64,000 nt of DNA, taken from positions 1,344,501 to 1,408,500 of the forward strand of contig NZ_CP015418.1 of assembly GCF_001633165.1 (NCBI RefSeq). The letters run 5' to 3'. The position numbers were made by a program, and so were the translations under genes. Below are positions 42,573 to 50,469 of this stretch, piece after piece. The notes below the pieces were generated by a model. It had not been told where the DNA came from. It did not search any database and saw nothing but the letters and a program-made list of their open reading frames with translations. This DNA comes from Rhodovulum sulfidophilum DSM 1374 (lineage in GTDB: Bacteria > Pseudomonadota > Alphaproteobacteria > Rhodobacterales > Rhodobacteraceae). The first letter of the stretch is position 1, and the number at the start of each line of letters is the position of its first letter.

Positions 42573-42579
42573 GGAAGCC

Positions 42580-43551
42580 ATGAAGGACCACGGACCCCTC
42601 TACATTCCGACCTATGACGACGTGATCCGCGCCCATGAGCGGATCGCCCCCCATATCCACCGCACGCCGGTTCTGACCTCGTCCTGCATCGACGGCATGG
42701 CGGGCGCCTCGCTCTTCTTCAAATGCGAGAATTTCCAGAAGGCCGGCGCCTTCAAGGTGCGCGGCGCCTGCAACGCGGTCTTCGGGCTCGACGAGGAAAG
42801 GGCCGCGGCCGGCGTGGCCACCCATTCCTCGGGCAACCATGCGCTGTCGCTGTCCTATGCGGCGGGTCGCCGGGGCATTCCCTGCCATGTGGTGATGCCG
42901 CGCACGGCGCCGCAGGCCAAGAAGGATGCCGTCCGCGGCTATGGCGGCGAGATCACCGAATGCGACCCCTCGACCAGTTCGCGCGAGGCGGTCTTTGCCG
43001 AGGTCGAGGCCCGGACCGGGGCCGAATTCGTCCATCCCTACAATGACTGGCGGGTGATCGCCGGGCAGGGCACCTGTGCGCGCGAGCTGAACGACCAGAT
43101 CCGCGACCTCGATGCGGTGATCGCGCCCATCGGCGGCGGCGGAATGGTGTCGGGCACCTGCCTGACCCTGTCGAGCCTCGCGCCGCATATCGAGATCTAC
43201 GCCGCCGAACCCGAACAGGCCGACGATGCGTATCGCAGCTTCAAGGCCGGGCATATCATCGCCGACGATGCGCCCGAGACGGTGGCCGACGGGCTCAAGG
43301 TGCCGCTGAAGGATCTGACCTGGCATTTCGTTTCGTCGAACGTGACCGACATCCTGACCGTGTCGGAGGCCGAGATCGTCGAGGCGATGAAGCTGATCTG
43401 GAAGCGGATGAAGATCGTGATGGAGCCGAGCTCGGCGGTGCCGCTGGCGGCGGTGCTGAAGAACCGCGAGCTTTTTGCAGGCAAGCGCGTGGGCGTGATC
43501 GTGACCGGCGGCAATGTCGATCTCGACCGCCTGCCCTGGATGACGGCATGA
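42580..43551 (+). CDS. bhcB: beta-Hydroxyaspartate dehydratase
   Basis: A 323-residue PLP fold type II enzyme (serine/threonine dehydratase family). It has IHRTPVLTSSCIDGM, FFKCENFQKAGAFKVRGACN with the PLP lysine, THSSGNHALSLSYAA and the phosphate loop IAPIGGGGMVSGTCL. In the cycle it dehydrates (2R,3S)-beta-hydroxyaspartate to iminosuccinate. It starts 7 bases after bhcA with GAGGAAG upstream. Taken alone it could be a threonine or serine dehydratase or racemase; the cluster settles the assignment. Confidence 0.92.
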   Translation: MKDHGPLYIPTYDDVIRAHERIAPHIHRTPVLTSSCIDGMAGASLFFKCENFQKAGAFKVRGACNAVFGLDEERAAAGVATHSSGNHALSLSYAAGRRGIPCHVVMPRTAPQAKKDAVRGYGGEITECDPSTSSREAVFAEVEARTGAEFVHPYNDWRVIAGQGTCARELNDQIRDLDAVIAPIGGGGMVSGTCLTLSSLAPHIEIYAAEPEQADDAYRSFKAGHIIADDAPETVADGLKVPLKDLTWHFVSSNVTDILTVSEAEIVEAMKLIWKRMKIVMEPSSAVPLAAVLKNRELFAGKRVGVIVTGGNVDLDRLPWMTA

Positions 43552-43693
43552 AACCCGCCGCGCAGCTGCGGCAACGGGTGAGGCACGCCTCCGGCGGCAT
43601 GCGAGGGCTCTGCCGCCCTTGCGCGCAGGACCGCAGGCGACGGATGGGAATTTTGCGCGCCCTTGAGGCGCCCGGGACGCTGGGAGAGAGACG

Positions 43694-44857
43694 ATGAAGG
43701 ACGTGACCGATTTCGACGGGCTCGAGGTGGGCTATGACATCCCGGCCCTGCCGGGGATGGCTGAAAGCGAGATCCAGACCCCCTGTCTGGTGCTGGATCT
43801 CGACGCGCTCGAGCGCAACATCAAGAAGATGGGCGACTGGGCCAGGGCCCATGGGATGCGCCACCGGGTGCATGGCAAGATGCACAAGTCGGTCGATGTG
43901 GCCAGGCTGCAGGAGCGGCTGGGCGGGGCCTGCGGGGTCTGTTGCCAGAAGGTGTCGGAGGCTGAGGTCTTCGCGCGGGGCGGGATCAAGGACGTTCTGG
44001 TCTCGAACCAGGTGCGCGATCCGGCCAAGATCGACCGGCTGGCGCGGCTGCCGAAACTGGGCGCTCGGACGCTGGTCTGCGTCGACGATCCGGAGAACGT
44101 GGCCGAGCTGTCGGAGGCGGCTGTGCGGCACGGCACCGAGATCGAATGCCTGGTCGAGATCGATTGCGGCGCCGGGCGCTGCGGCGTGACGACGACGCCC
44201 GAGGTGGTCGCCATCGCCAGGGCCATCGATGCGGCGCCGGGGCTGCGCTTTGCCGGGCTGCAGGCCTATCAGGGCGCGATGCAGCATCTTGATTCCTATG
44301 AAGACCGGAAGGCCAAGATCGAGATTGCCGTGGCCATGGTGCGCGAGGCGGTCGAGGCGCTGAAGGCCGAGGGGCTGGCCTGCGACATCGTCGGCGGCGG
44401 CGGCACCGGATCCTATTATTTCGAGGGCAGCTCGGGCGTCTATAACGAGCTGCAATGCGGCTCCTATGCCTTCATGGATGCCGATTACGGCCGCATCCTC
44501 GATGCCGACGGCAAGCGGATCGACCGGGGCGAATGGGAGAATGCGCTGTTCCTGCTGACCTCGGTGATGAGCCATGCCAAGGCCGATAAGGCGATCTGCG
44601 ATGCCGGGCTCAAGGCGCAATCGGTCGACAGCGGCTTGCCGGTCGTCTTCGGGCGTGAGGACGTCACCTATGCGAAATGCTCGGACGAGCATGGGGTGAT
44701 CGCCGATCCCGAGGGCGTGCTGAAGGTGGGCGAGAAGCTGAAACTCGTGCCGGGCCATTGCGACCCGACCTGCAATGTCCATGACTGGTATGTGGGCGTG
44801 CGCAACGGCAAGGTGGAATGCCTCTGGCCGGTCTCGGCGCGCGGCAAGGCCTACTGA
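43694..44857 (+). CDS. bhcC: beta-Hydroxyaspartate aldolase
   Basis: A 387-residue PLP enzyme of the D-threonine aldolase/DSD1 (alanine racemase-like N-terminal) family. It has SEIQTPCLVLDLDALERNIK, RVHGKMHKSVDVARLQ with the PLP lysine, CCQKVSEAEVFARGGIKDVL and the metal site PGHCDPTCNVHDW. It condenses glycine and glyoxylate to beta-hydroxyaspartate. A 142-base gap separates it from bhcB, longer than elsewhere in the operon. GGGAGAGAGACG precedes the ATG. Confidence 0.93.
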   Translation: MKDVTDFDGLEVGYDIPALPGMAESEIQTPCLVLDLDALERNIKKMGDWARAHGMRHRVHGKMHKSVDVARLQERLGGACGVCCQKVSEAEVFARGGIKDVLVSNQVRDPAKIDRLARLPKLGARTLVCVDDPENVAELSEAAVRHGTEIECLVEIDCGAGRCGVTTTPEVVAIARAIDAAPGLRFAGLQAYQGAMQHLDSYEDRKAKIEIAVAMVREAVEALKAEGLACDIVGGGGTGSYYFEGSSGVYNELQCGSYAFMDADYGRILDADGKRIDRGEWENALFLLTSVMSHAKADKAICDAGLKAQSVDSGLPVVFGREDVTYAKCSDEHGVIADPEGVLKVGEKLKLVPGHCDPTCNVHDWYVGVRNGKVECLWPVSARGKAY

Positions 44858-44882
44858 TCCAGCGGTCGGGGCCTTCGGGCCC

Positions 44883-44903
44883 CGATTTTTCGACGAAAAA
44901 TCG
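44883..44903 (+). repeat. Intra-operon hairpin between bhcC and bhcD
   Basis: CGATTTTT-CGACG-AAAAATCG is a perfect hairpin (8-bp stem, extendable to 10 bp). It lies 13 bases before ATG 44916 and just ahead of the GGGGGGCGG ribosome binding site. Its core is almost the same as the hairpin at 40338-40368. Being inside an operon, it may attenuate or stabilise rather than terminate. Confidence 0.65.
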
Positions 44904-44915
44904 TATGGGGGGCGG

Positions 44916-45881
44916 ATGTTCATCGTTCCGGAAAAGGAAATCGCCGGGCTGGTCTCGGCCGATCAGTGTTTCGAGGCGGTCGAGGCCGTCTTTGCCGCGA
45001 TGGCACGCGGCGATGCGTATAATTTCCCGGTCATCCGCGAGGCGATCGGCCATGCCGAGGCGCTTTACGGCTTCAAGTCGGGCTTCGACCGGGCGGGGGC
45101 CGTGCTCGGGCTCAAGTCGGGCGGGTACTGGCCGGGCAATGCCGCCAAGGGGCTGACCAATCACCAGTCGACCGTGGTGCTGTTCGATCCCGACAGCGGA
45201 CGGCCCGCGGCTCTGGTCGGGGGCAACCTGCTGACGGCGCTCCGCACCGCGGCGGCCTCGGCGGTCTCGATCCGCTATCTGGCGCGCAGCGACGCGCGCG
45301 TGCTGGGCGTGCTTGGGGCGGGCCATCAGTCGGCCTTCCAGCTCCGTGCCGCCGTCGCCCAGCGCCGCTTCGAGAAGATCGTGGGCTGGAACTACCATCC
45401 CGAGATGCTGCCCCGTCTGGCCGAGACCGCAGCCGAGCTCGGCCTGCCTTTCGAGGCGGTCTCGCTGGAAGATTTCGGCGCGCAGGCCGATGTCATCGTC
45501 ACGATCTCGTCCTCCTTCTCGGCCCAGCTCATGGATGCCCATGTCCGGCCCGGCACGCATCTGGCCTGCATGGGCACCGACACGACGGGCAAGCAGGAGA
45601 TCGACCCGGCGATCTTTGTCCGCGCCAGGGTCTTCGCCGACGAGATCGCGCAATCGGTCGAGATCGGCGAGGCCCAGCATGCCGTTGCTGCGGGGCTCAT
45701 CGCGGCCGAAGACATCGTCGAGATCGGCGCTGTCATCAATGGCACCGCGCCGGGGCGTCAGTCCGATGACGAGATCACGGTCTTCGACGGCACAGGCGTC
45801 GGATTGCAGGATCTGGCGGTGGCGGCCCGGGCGGTCGCGGCGGCCCGGGCCAGGGGTGTGGCTGTCGAGGTGGACCTCTGA
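44916..45881 (+). CDS. bhcD: Iminosuccinate reductase
   Basis: A 321-residue ornithine cyclodeaminase/mu-crystallin family protein. The Rossmann motif is VLGVLGAGHQSAFQLRAAVA (about residues 129-148); LKSGGYWPGN, LVGGNLLTALRTAAASAVS and HLACMGTDTTGKQEID follow. In the beta-hydroxyaspartate cycle it reduces iminosuccinate to L-aspartate with NADH, completing the aspartate regeneration. ATG 44916 follows GGGGGGCGG; the open frame upstream spans a hairpin and is not used. Confidence 0.92.
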   Translation: MFIVPEKEIAGLVSADQCFEAVEAVFAAMARGDAYNFPVIREAIGHAEALYGFKSGFDRAGAVLGLKSGGYWPGNAAKGLTNHQSTVVLFDPDSGRPAALVGGNLLTALRTAAASAVSIRYLARSDARVLGVLGAGHQSAFQLRAAVAQRRFEKIVGWNYHPEMLPRLAETAAELGLPFEAVSLEDFGAQADVIVTISSSFSAQLMDAHVRPGTHLACMGTDTTGKQEIDPAIFVRARVFADEIAQSVEIGEAQHAVAAGLIAAEDIVEIGAVINGTAPGRQSDDEITVFDGTGVGLQDLAVAARAVAAARARGVAVEVDL

Positions 45882-45908
45882 GCCGCGCCCCCCGTCCGGC
45901 CGCGGCTC
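45880..45908. terminator. Hairpin between convergent bhcD and znuA
   Basis: GAGCCGCG (45880-45887) pairs with CGCGGCTC (45901-45908) over a 13-base loop. It overlaps the bhcD stop and lies 10 bases from the znuA stop, so it could serve both. No T-run. Confidence 0.4.
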
Positions 45909-45918
45909 AGCCCCTCTG

Positions 45919-46935
45919 TCAGCCTTCCGTGCCGGTGACACAGGCGGCGATGGTCCGGGCAAGCCCGGTCAGCAGCGCCGGGTAGAGATCGGGGCCGTAG
46001 GCGAGCGTGCTGCCCGACGGATCGAGCGGCGCGCCGACCCGCACATCGGTGCCCTCGGCGATCGCTTCGGCATAGGCCGGGTCATGCTGGGCCTCGGGGA
46101 AGAGGCAGGCGACGCCTTCATGCCGCAACTCGTCCCGCAGCCCGGCCAGCCGTGCCGCGCCGGGTTCGGCGGCATCGCCCATGGCGATGGATCCGGCCAC
46201 GGTCAGGTCGAAATGCTCGGCGAAATAGCCATAGGCATCGTGAAAGACCATGATCGGCCGGTCGCCCACGGGCGCCAGCAGCTGCCTGGCTTCGGTCTCG
46301 GCCGCCGCGATCCGGTCGAGTGCCGCATGGGCATTGGCCTCGTAGGCGGCGGTGTTGTCCGGATCGGCCTCGGCCAGGGCGCCGCTGATCCGCAGAACCC
46401 AGACCCGGGCATTCTCGGGATCGAGCCAGGCATGGGGATCGATGCCGTCGTGATGGTGATGCCCCTCCTCGCCCGCGTGGTCGTCATGGTCATGATCCTC
46501 GTCCGGCATGGCGGCCTCGTGGTGGTGATCCTCGGGCTCACCATCATGGTCATGGTCATGGTCATGGTCATGGTCATGGTCGTGATCGTGGGCCTCGTCG
46601 TCGTAGCTGCGTCGATAGGTGCCCGGCGCCTCGATCAATGCGACGGCCTGGGCGTCGGGACCGAGCCCGTTCAGCGCCCGGTCGAGCCAGGGCGTCAGCT
46701 CGGGACCGACCCAGAACACCAGCCCGGCCTCGCTGATCGCGCGGGCCTGCGAGGGCTTCAGCTGGAAGTGATGCGGGTCGCCGCCCTGATCCAGCAGGAT
46801 CTCGGGGCTGCCCAGATCGCCCATCACCTCGGCCACCAGCGACTGCACCGGCGGGATGTCGGTCACAACGCGCGGCGGCTGGGCGGCCGCGGGGGCGGCG
46901 AGGGCAAGAAGAACAGGGAAAAACAGGGGGCGCAT
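45919..46935 (-). CDS. znuA: Zinc ABC transporter, periplasmic binding protein
   Basis: A 338-residue TroA/ZnuA-type protein. Signal peptide MRPLFFPVLLALAAPAAAQ. Metal ligands: His in LLDQGGDPHHFQLKPSQ, His after the loop in DGIDPHAWLDPENA, and the third in MVFHDAYGYF. Between ligands one and two is a His/Asp-rich flexible loop (about residues 113-165; DHDHDHDHDH, DHHHEAAM, GHHHHDGIDPH) typical of zinc-specific members. ATG 46935 follows AAGGAG. It is divergent from zur and shares its operator. Confidence 0.95.
   Translation of the reverse strand: MRPLFFPVLLALAAPAAAQPPRVVTDIPPVQSLVAEVMGDLGSPEILLDQGGDPHHFQLKPSQARAISEAGLVFWVGPELTPWLDRALNGLGPDAQAVALIEAPGTYRRSYDDEAHDHDHDHDHDHDHDHDGEPEDHHHEAAMPDEDHDHDDHAGEEGHHHHDGIDPHAWLDPENARVWVLRISGALAEADPDNTAAYEANAHAALDRIAAAETEARQLLAPVGDRPIMVFHDAYGYFAEHFDLTVAGSIAMGDAAEPGAARLAGLRDELRHEGVACLFPEAQHDPAYAEAIAEGTDVRVGAPLDPSGSTLAYGPDLYPALLTGLARTIAACVTGTEG
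46545..46580. repeat. Tandem hexanucleotide (CATGGT)x6 inside znuA
   Basis: Six perfect CATGGT units on the plus strand, ACCATG on the coding strand in another phase, encode alternating His-Asp in the zinc loop. Such arrays change length by slippage in whole dipeptide steps without frameshift. Confidence 0.85.
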
Positions 46936-46985
46936 GGACCGGCTCCTTGGAAATGGCGCTTGCGGAAGGTATGGTGGAATGAATA

Positions 46986-47000
46986 TGTTATAAAATAACA
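46986..47000. promoter_or_regulatory. Zur box
   Basis: TGTTAT-AAA-ATAACA, a perfect 6-3-6 inverted repeat that closely fits the alphaproteobacterial Zur consensus (GTTATN(2-3)ATAAC), lies in the 81-base gap between divergent znuA and zur. With zinc, Zur would repress both directions. Confidence 0.85.
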
Positions 47001-47016
47001 AGTCAAGAGGGTCCGG

Positions 47017-47505
47017 ATGAGAATCGATGCCGAGCGGGTGTTTTCAGCCCATGACCATGCTGCCTGCCGCCGGGCGACGCTGGAGCGGGCCGAGGAAATC
47101 GTCGCGGCCGAGGGGCTGCGGCTGACGCCGGTGCGGCGCCGCACGCTCGAGATCCTGCTTGAATCGCATCAGGCGCTGGGGGCTTATGAGGTGCTCGACC
47201 GGCTGGTCGCGTCGGGCTTTGCCCGCCAGCCGCCGGTTGCCTACCGGGCGCTGGATTTCCTTGTCGATCACGGACTCGCGCACCGGATCCGGCGGCTCAA
47301 CGCCTTTGCCGCCTGCATGCGGCCCGGCGAGCCGCACCGCCCGGCCTTCCTGATCTGCGACACCTGCCATGCGGTGGCCGAGGCCCCTGGTACGGCCGTT
47401 GCCGACGCGATGCTGGCCGCGGCCGGGACGGTGGGGTTCGAGATCGAGCGGATGAGCCTCGAGGCGGTCGGCCGCTGTCCCGCCTGCCGCGAGTCGCGGG
47501 CATGA
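47017..47505 (+). CDS. zur: Zinc uptake regulator, Fur family
   Basis: A 162-residue Fur-type repressor. The winged helix is at about 28-85 (LRLTPVRRRTLEILLESHQA, YEVLDRL); structural zinc cysteines are in FLICDTCHAV and GRCPACRESRA, with HRPAFLICDTC carrying the sensing histidine region. Divergent from znuA and overlapping znuC by four bases, which separates it from Fur and PerR. Confidence 0.93.
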   Translation: MRIDAERVFSAHDHAACRRATLERAEEIVAAEGLRLTPVRRRTLEILLESHQALGAYEVLDRLVASGFARQPPVAYRALDFLVDHGLAHRIRRLNAFAACMRPGEPHRPAFLICDTCHAVAEAPGTAVADAMLAAAGTVGFEIERMSLEAVGRCPACRESRA

Positions 47506-48299
47506 CGCTGGTTGCCGCGCGCGGGCTGACGGTGCGCTATGGCGGGGTCGCCGCTCTGACCGGGGTCGATTTCGCGATCGATGGCGGCGAGATCGTCACC
47601 CTGGTCGGACCGAACGGGTCGGGCAAGTCGACACTGGTGCGGGCGGTGCTGGGCGCGGTCCGGCCGAGCGCGGGCACTGTCACAAGACGCCCGGGGCTCC
47701 GGATCGGCTATGTGCCGCAGAAACTCGCCGTCGACGACCGGATGCCGCTGACGGTGCGCCGCTTCCTGTCCTTGCCCGAGAGGCGCGGCGCGGCCGAGAT
47801 CGCGGCGATGCTTGAAAGGGTCGGTGCGGCCGGGCTCGAGACCCGGCAGATGACCGCGCTGTCGGGCGGGCAGTTCCAGCGCGTGCTGCTGGCCCGCGCG
47901 CTTCTGGGCGGGCCCGAGCTTCTGATCCTCGACGAGGCGACGCAGGGGCTCGATCAGCCCGGCACCGCGGCCTTCTACCAGCTGATCGCCGATCTTAGGC
48001 GCGAGACCGGCACGGCGGTGCTGATGGTCAGCCACGATCTGCATGTGGTGATGAGCGCGACCGACCGGGTGCTTTGCCTCAACGGCCATGTCTGCTGTCA
48101 GGGCCAGCCCCATGTCGTGACCGCAGCGCCCGAATACCGGGCGCTGTTCGGCCATGGCACCCAGGGCACGATGGCGCTCTATCAGCACCAGCATGACCAT
48201 GCCCATGACGGTTGTCACGGGCAAGGCCACGCGCACGGGCCGGAGCCGGGCCGGGGCGGGGCGGGACACAGGACCGAACCGGAGGCGGCCGATGCTTGA
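47502..48299 (+). CDS. znuC: Zinc ABC transporter, ATPase
   Basis: A 265-residue ABC ATPase: Walker A LVGPNGSGKSTLVRA, signature ALSGGQFQRVLLARALL, Walker B LLILDEATQGLDQ, switch MVSHDLHVVM. The C-terminal 45 residues are His-rich (LYQHQHDHAHDGCHGQGHAH), a frequent feature of ZnuC. ATGA overlap with zur, 8-base overlap with znuB. Confidence 0.95.
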   Translation: MTLVAARGLTVRYGGVAALTGVDFAIDGGEIVTLVGPNGSGKSTLVRAVLGAVRPSAGTVTRRPGLRIGYVPQKLAVDDRMPLTVRRFLSLPERRGAAEIAAMLERVGAAGLETRQMTALSGGQFQRVLLARALLGGPELLILDEATQGLDQPGTAAFYQLIADLRRETGTAVLMVSHDLHVVMSATDRVLCLNGHVCCQGQPHVVTAAPEYRALFGHGTQGTMALYQHQHDHAHDGCHGQGHAHGPEPGRGGAGHRTEPEAADA

Positions 48300-49077
48300 C
48301 GATTTTCTGGTGCGGGCGGCATTGGCGGGCGTCGCGGTGGCGCTGGCGGCCGGGCCGCTCGGCGCCTTCGTGGTCTGGCGGCGGATGGCCTATTTCGGCG
48401 AGGCCACGGCCCATGCGGCGATCCTGGGCGTCGCCATCGCGCTGGGGTTCTCGATCTCGATCTTCGCGGGCACGCTGGGGGCCGCGCTTGCCATGGCGCT
48501 GGCAGTCACCTCGCTGTCGGGCCGCGGGCTGGCGATGGATACCGCGCTGGGCGTCGCGGCCCATGCGGCGCTGGCGGTCGGCCTGGTCTCGGTCTCGTTT
48601 CTCAGCGGGGTCCGGGTCGATCTGTCGGCCTATCTTTTCGGCGACATCCTCGCGGTCGGCCGCAGCGATCTGGCGGTGATCTGGGCCGGAGCGCTGGCGG
48701 TGCTGGCGCTGATCGTCTGGCGCTGGACGGCGCTTTTGACGGTGACGGTCAGCGAGGAACTGGCGACGGCCTCGGGGCTCGATCCGGGGCGCGAGCGGCT
48801 GGTCCTGACGGTGGCGCTGGCGCTGGTCGTCGCGGTGGCGATCCAGGTGGTGGGGGCGCTTCTGATCGTGGCGATGCTGATCGTTCCGGCCGCCGCTGCC
48901 CGGCCCTGGTCGCGCACGCCCGAGGCGATGGCGCTGATCGCTTCGGGGATCGGCGCGCTCTCGGCGCTGGCCGGGCTTTGGGGGTCGTACCATTTCGACA
49001 CGCCCGCCGGACCCAGCATCGTGGTCGCGGCCAGCTGCGCCTTTGCGCTGAGCCTCGCGGTGCCGCGGCGGGCCTGA
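48292..49077 (+). CDS. znuB: Zinc ABC transporter, permease
   Basis: A 261-residue ABC-3 family permease with about eight membrane helices. It has PLGAFVVWRRMAYFGEATAH and AILGVAIALGF near the start, LFGDILAVGRSDL mid-protein, and GALLIVAMLIVPAAAARPWS near the end. Last gene of the zur-znuCB operon. Confidence 0.94.
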   Translation: MLDDFLVRAALAGVAVALAAGPLGAFVVWRRMAYFGEATAHAAILGVAIALGFSISIFAGTLGAALAMALAVTSLSGRGLAMDTALGVAAHAALAVGLVSVSFLSGVRVDLSAYLFGDILAVGRSDLAVIWAGALAVLALIVWRWTALLTVTVSEELATASGLDPGRERLVLTVALALVVAVAIQVVGALLIVAMLIVPAAAARPWSRTPEAMALIASGIGALSALAGLWGSYHFDTPAGPSIVVAASCAFALSLAVPRRA

Positions 49078-49105
49078 CGGCCCGTCGCGCGGTCCGGTCC
49101 GCCGG

Positions 49106-50101
49106 TCATTCGGGGTGGCAGATCTCGTTTCTGGCGATGGCCAGCAGCGTGCGCCCGACCAGCCCCGCGATCACCGCGCTCAGAAAGGCCAGCAAGGCGC
49201 CGCCCAGCCAGAGATGGAAGACCGAACCACTGGCGTCGGCGTAAAGGAAGGTCGCGATGGTCAGCGCGGCCAGCGGGAAGGAAAGCGCCCAGAAGGACAG
49301 CGCGAAGGGCAGGCGCAGGATCCGCGGGAGTTGCGTCGCCACGATCAGCGCGAAGACATAGGCGGCATTGAGAAAGAACATCGCCAGCGGGTCGAACCCG
49401 CCGTGAAGCCGCATCCACGAGATGAAGCCGACCGCGGGCGGCGCGATCAGGATCACCAGCGTCGGCTGCAACCGCCCCGGCAGCGGGTCGTGGAAGGTCA
49501 GCCGGTTCATCACCAGCGTCAGCAGCACCACCCAGAACAGCGCGCCGCCCGAGAAGAACAGCCAGGAAATCTCGGGATGTCCCAGCGGCACGCCCGCCAC
49601 CGGCACCAGGATGTTGCCGACCGGCGGAATGAACCAGGCCGCGTTCAGGTGGATCGGCTGGAAATGCCGCTGTCCGATCCAGTCGGAGATCACCATCAGC
49701 GACAGCAGCCCCTGCAAGGCGGTCCCGGCGATCCACACCGGCCGGGCGAGCCCCGGATAGTCGCCCATAAGCGCGACCGACAACAGGATCAGCGAGATCG
49801 AGGCGGTGGGAAAGAAGGCCAGCCGCACCGGATGCTGCCACTCGGCCGCGGCCATCGGGAAATGCGTCGCCAGTTTCAGCGCATAGAGCGCCGCGACCGC
49901 GACCAGCAGCGCGCAGGAGGCATAGAGCAGGACAGGCGAAACGGCGAGGCTCAGCCCCAGCCTGGTTCCCAGCACCTGTTCGCCGGCATGCCAGGCCAGT
50001 GTCAGCCCCATCATCCCCATGACCGTGGCGAAGAAGGTGACGGGAAAATGCGCAAGCCGGCTGTCTCGGGGGCCGGGGTCCGTCTCTGCGGTCGTGCTCA
50101 T
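49106..50101 (-). CDS. SLAC1/TehA-type (TDT family) anion channel or exporter
   Basis: A 331-residue protein with about ten hydrophobic helices. It has HFPVTFFATVMGMMGLTLAW, NAAWFIPPVGNILVPVAGVP and FFSGGALFWVVLLTLVMNRL, the pattern of the SLAC1/TehA tellurite-resistance/dicarboxylate transporter family. It is convergent with znuB. Substrate unknown; tellurite or organic anion are family possibilities. Confidence 0.85.
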   Translation of the reverse strand: MSTTAETDPGPRDSRLAHFPVTFFATVMGMMGLTLAWHAGEQVLGTRLGLSLAVSPVLLYASCALLVAVAALYALKLATHFPMAAAEWQHPVRLAFFPTASISLILLSVALMGDYPGLARPVWIAGTALQGLLSLMVISDWIGQRHFQPIHLNAAWFIPPVGNILVPVAGVPLGHPEISWLFFSGGALFWVVLLTLVMNRLTFHDPLPGRLQPTLVILIAPPAVGFISWMRLHGGFDPLAMFFLNAAYVFALIVATQLPRILRLPFALSFWALSFPLAALTIATFLYADASGSVFHLWLGGALLAFLSAVIAGLVGRTLLAIARNEICHPE

Positions 50102-50256
50102 GTCGGTCGCTGCTCCTGTGCGGCTCGGGCTGAAAACATGCGGGAACGTGCATGTGTTTCCGCGCCGTATAGGGCAGATTCCAAACAGATGTCAAAGAGT
50201 CATCTTTTTGACGCGAGAGCACCCGTCGCCCCGGGGCGCGGCGACCTGCGACAGTG

Positions 50257-50285
50257 AAAAGGCCCGCGCCGGAGGCACGGGCCTT
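50257..50285 (-). terminator. Terminator of the cyd operon
   Basis: On the minus strand AAGGCCCG (complement of 50278-50285) pairs with CGGGCCTT (50259-50266) and is followed by TTTT. A second smaller hairpin (GGGGCC/GGCCCC, about 50287-50307) lies between it and cydX. Confidence 0.7.
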
Positions 50286-50328
50286 AGGGGGGGCCTTATG
50301 GCGGCCCCGTTTTACGACGGCGACCGGC

Positions 50329-50454
50329 TCAGCGGTCGTCGCGCGGCTTGCCGTCCATCATGGTTCGGTCGGCATGCAGTTCCAGCCACATCGCATTGAC
50401 GACCGCGAAAAGCGCGGCCAGCGGCAGGCCGAGGATCCAGGCGAAATACCACAT
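50329..50454 (-). CDS. cydX: Cytochrome bd oxidase small subunit CydX/CbdX
   Basis: A 41-residue single-helix protein: MWYFAWILGLPLAALFAVVN followed by AMWLELHADRTM and a charged end. The MWYFAWILG start and the N-A-x-W-x-E end of the helix are the CydX signature. It lies 15 bases after cydB with GAAAGGAG upstream of the ATG. CydX stabilises the heme b/d site of the CydAB complex in the inner membrane. Confidence 0.93.
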   Translation of the reverse strand: MWYFAWILGLPLAALFAVVNAMWLELHADRTMMDGKPRDDR

Positions 50455-50469
50455 CTTCGGGCTCCTTTC

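Noticed and set aside
43694..44857. D-threonine aldolase or D-serine dehydratase
   Set aside because: The flanking bhcA, bhcB, bhcD and bhcR and overall similarity to BhcC favour beta-hydroxyaspartate aldolase.
46545..46580. Possible CRISPR-like repeat
   Set aside because: Unit is only 6 bases without spacers and it is in frame in znuA, encoding the His-Asp loop.
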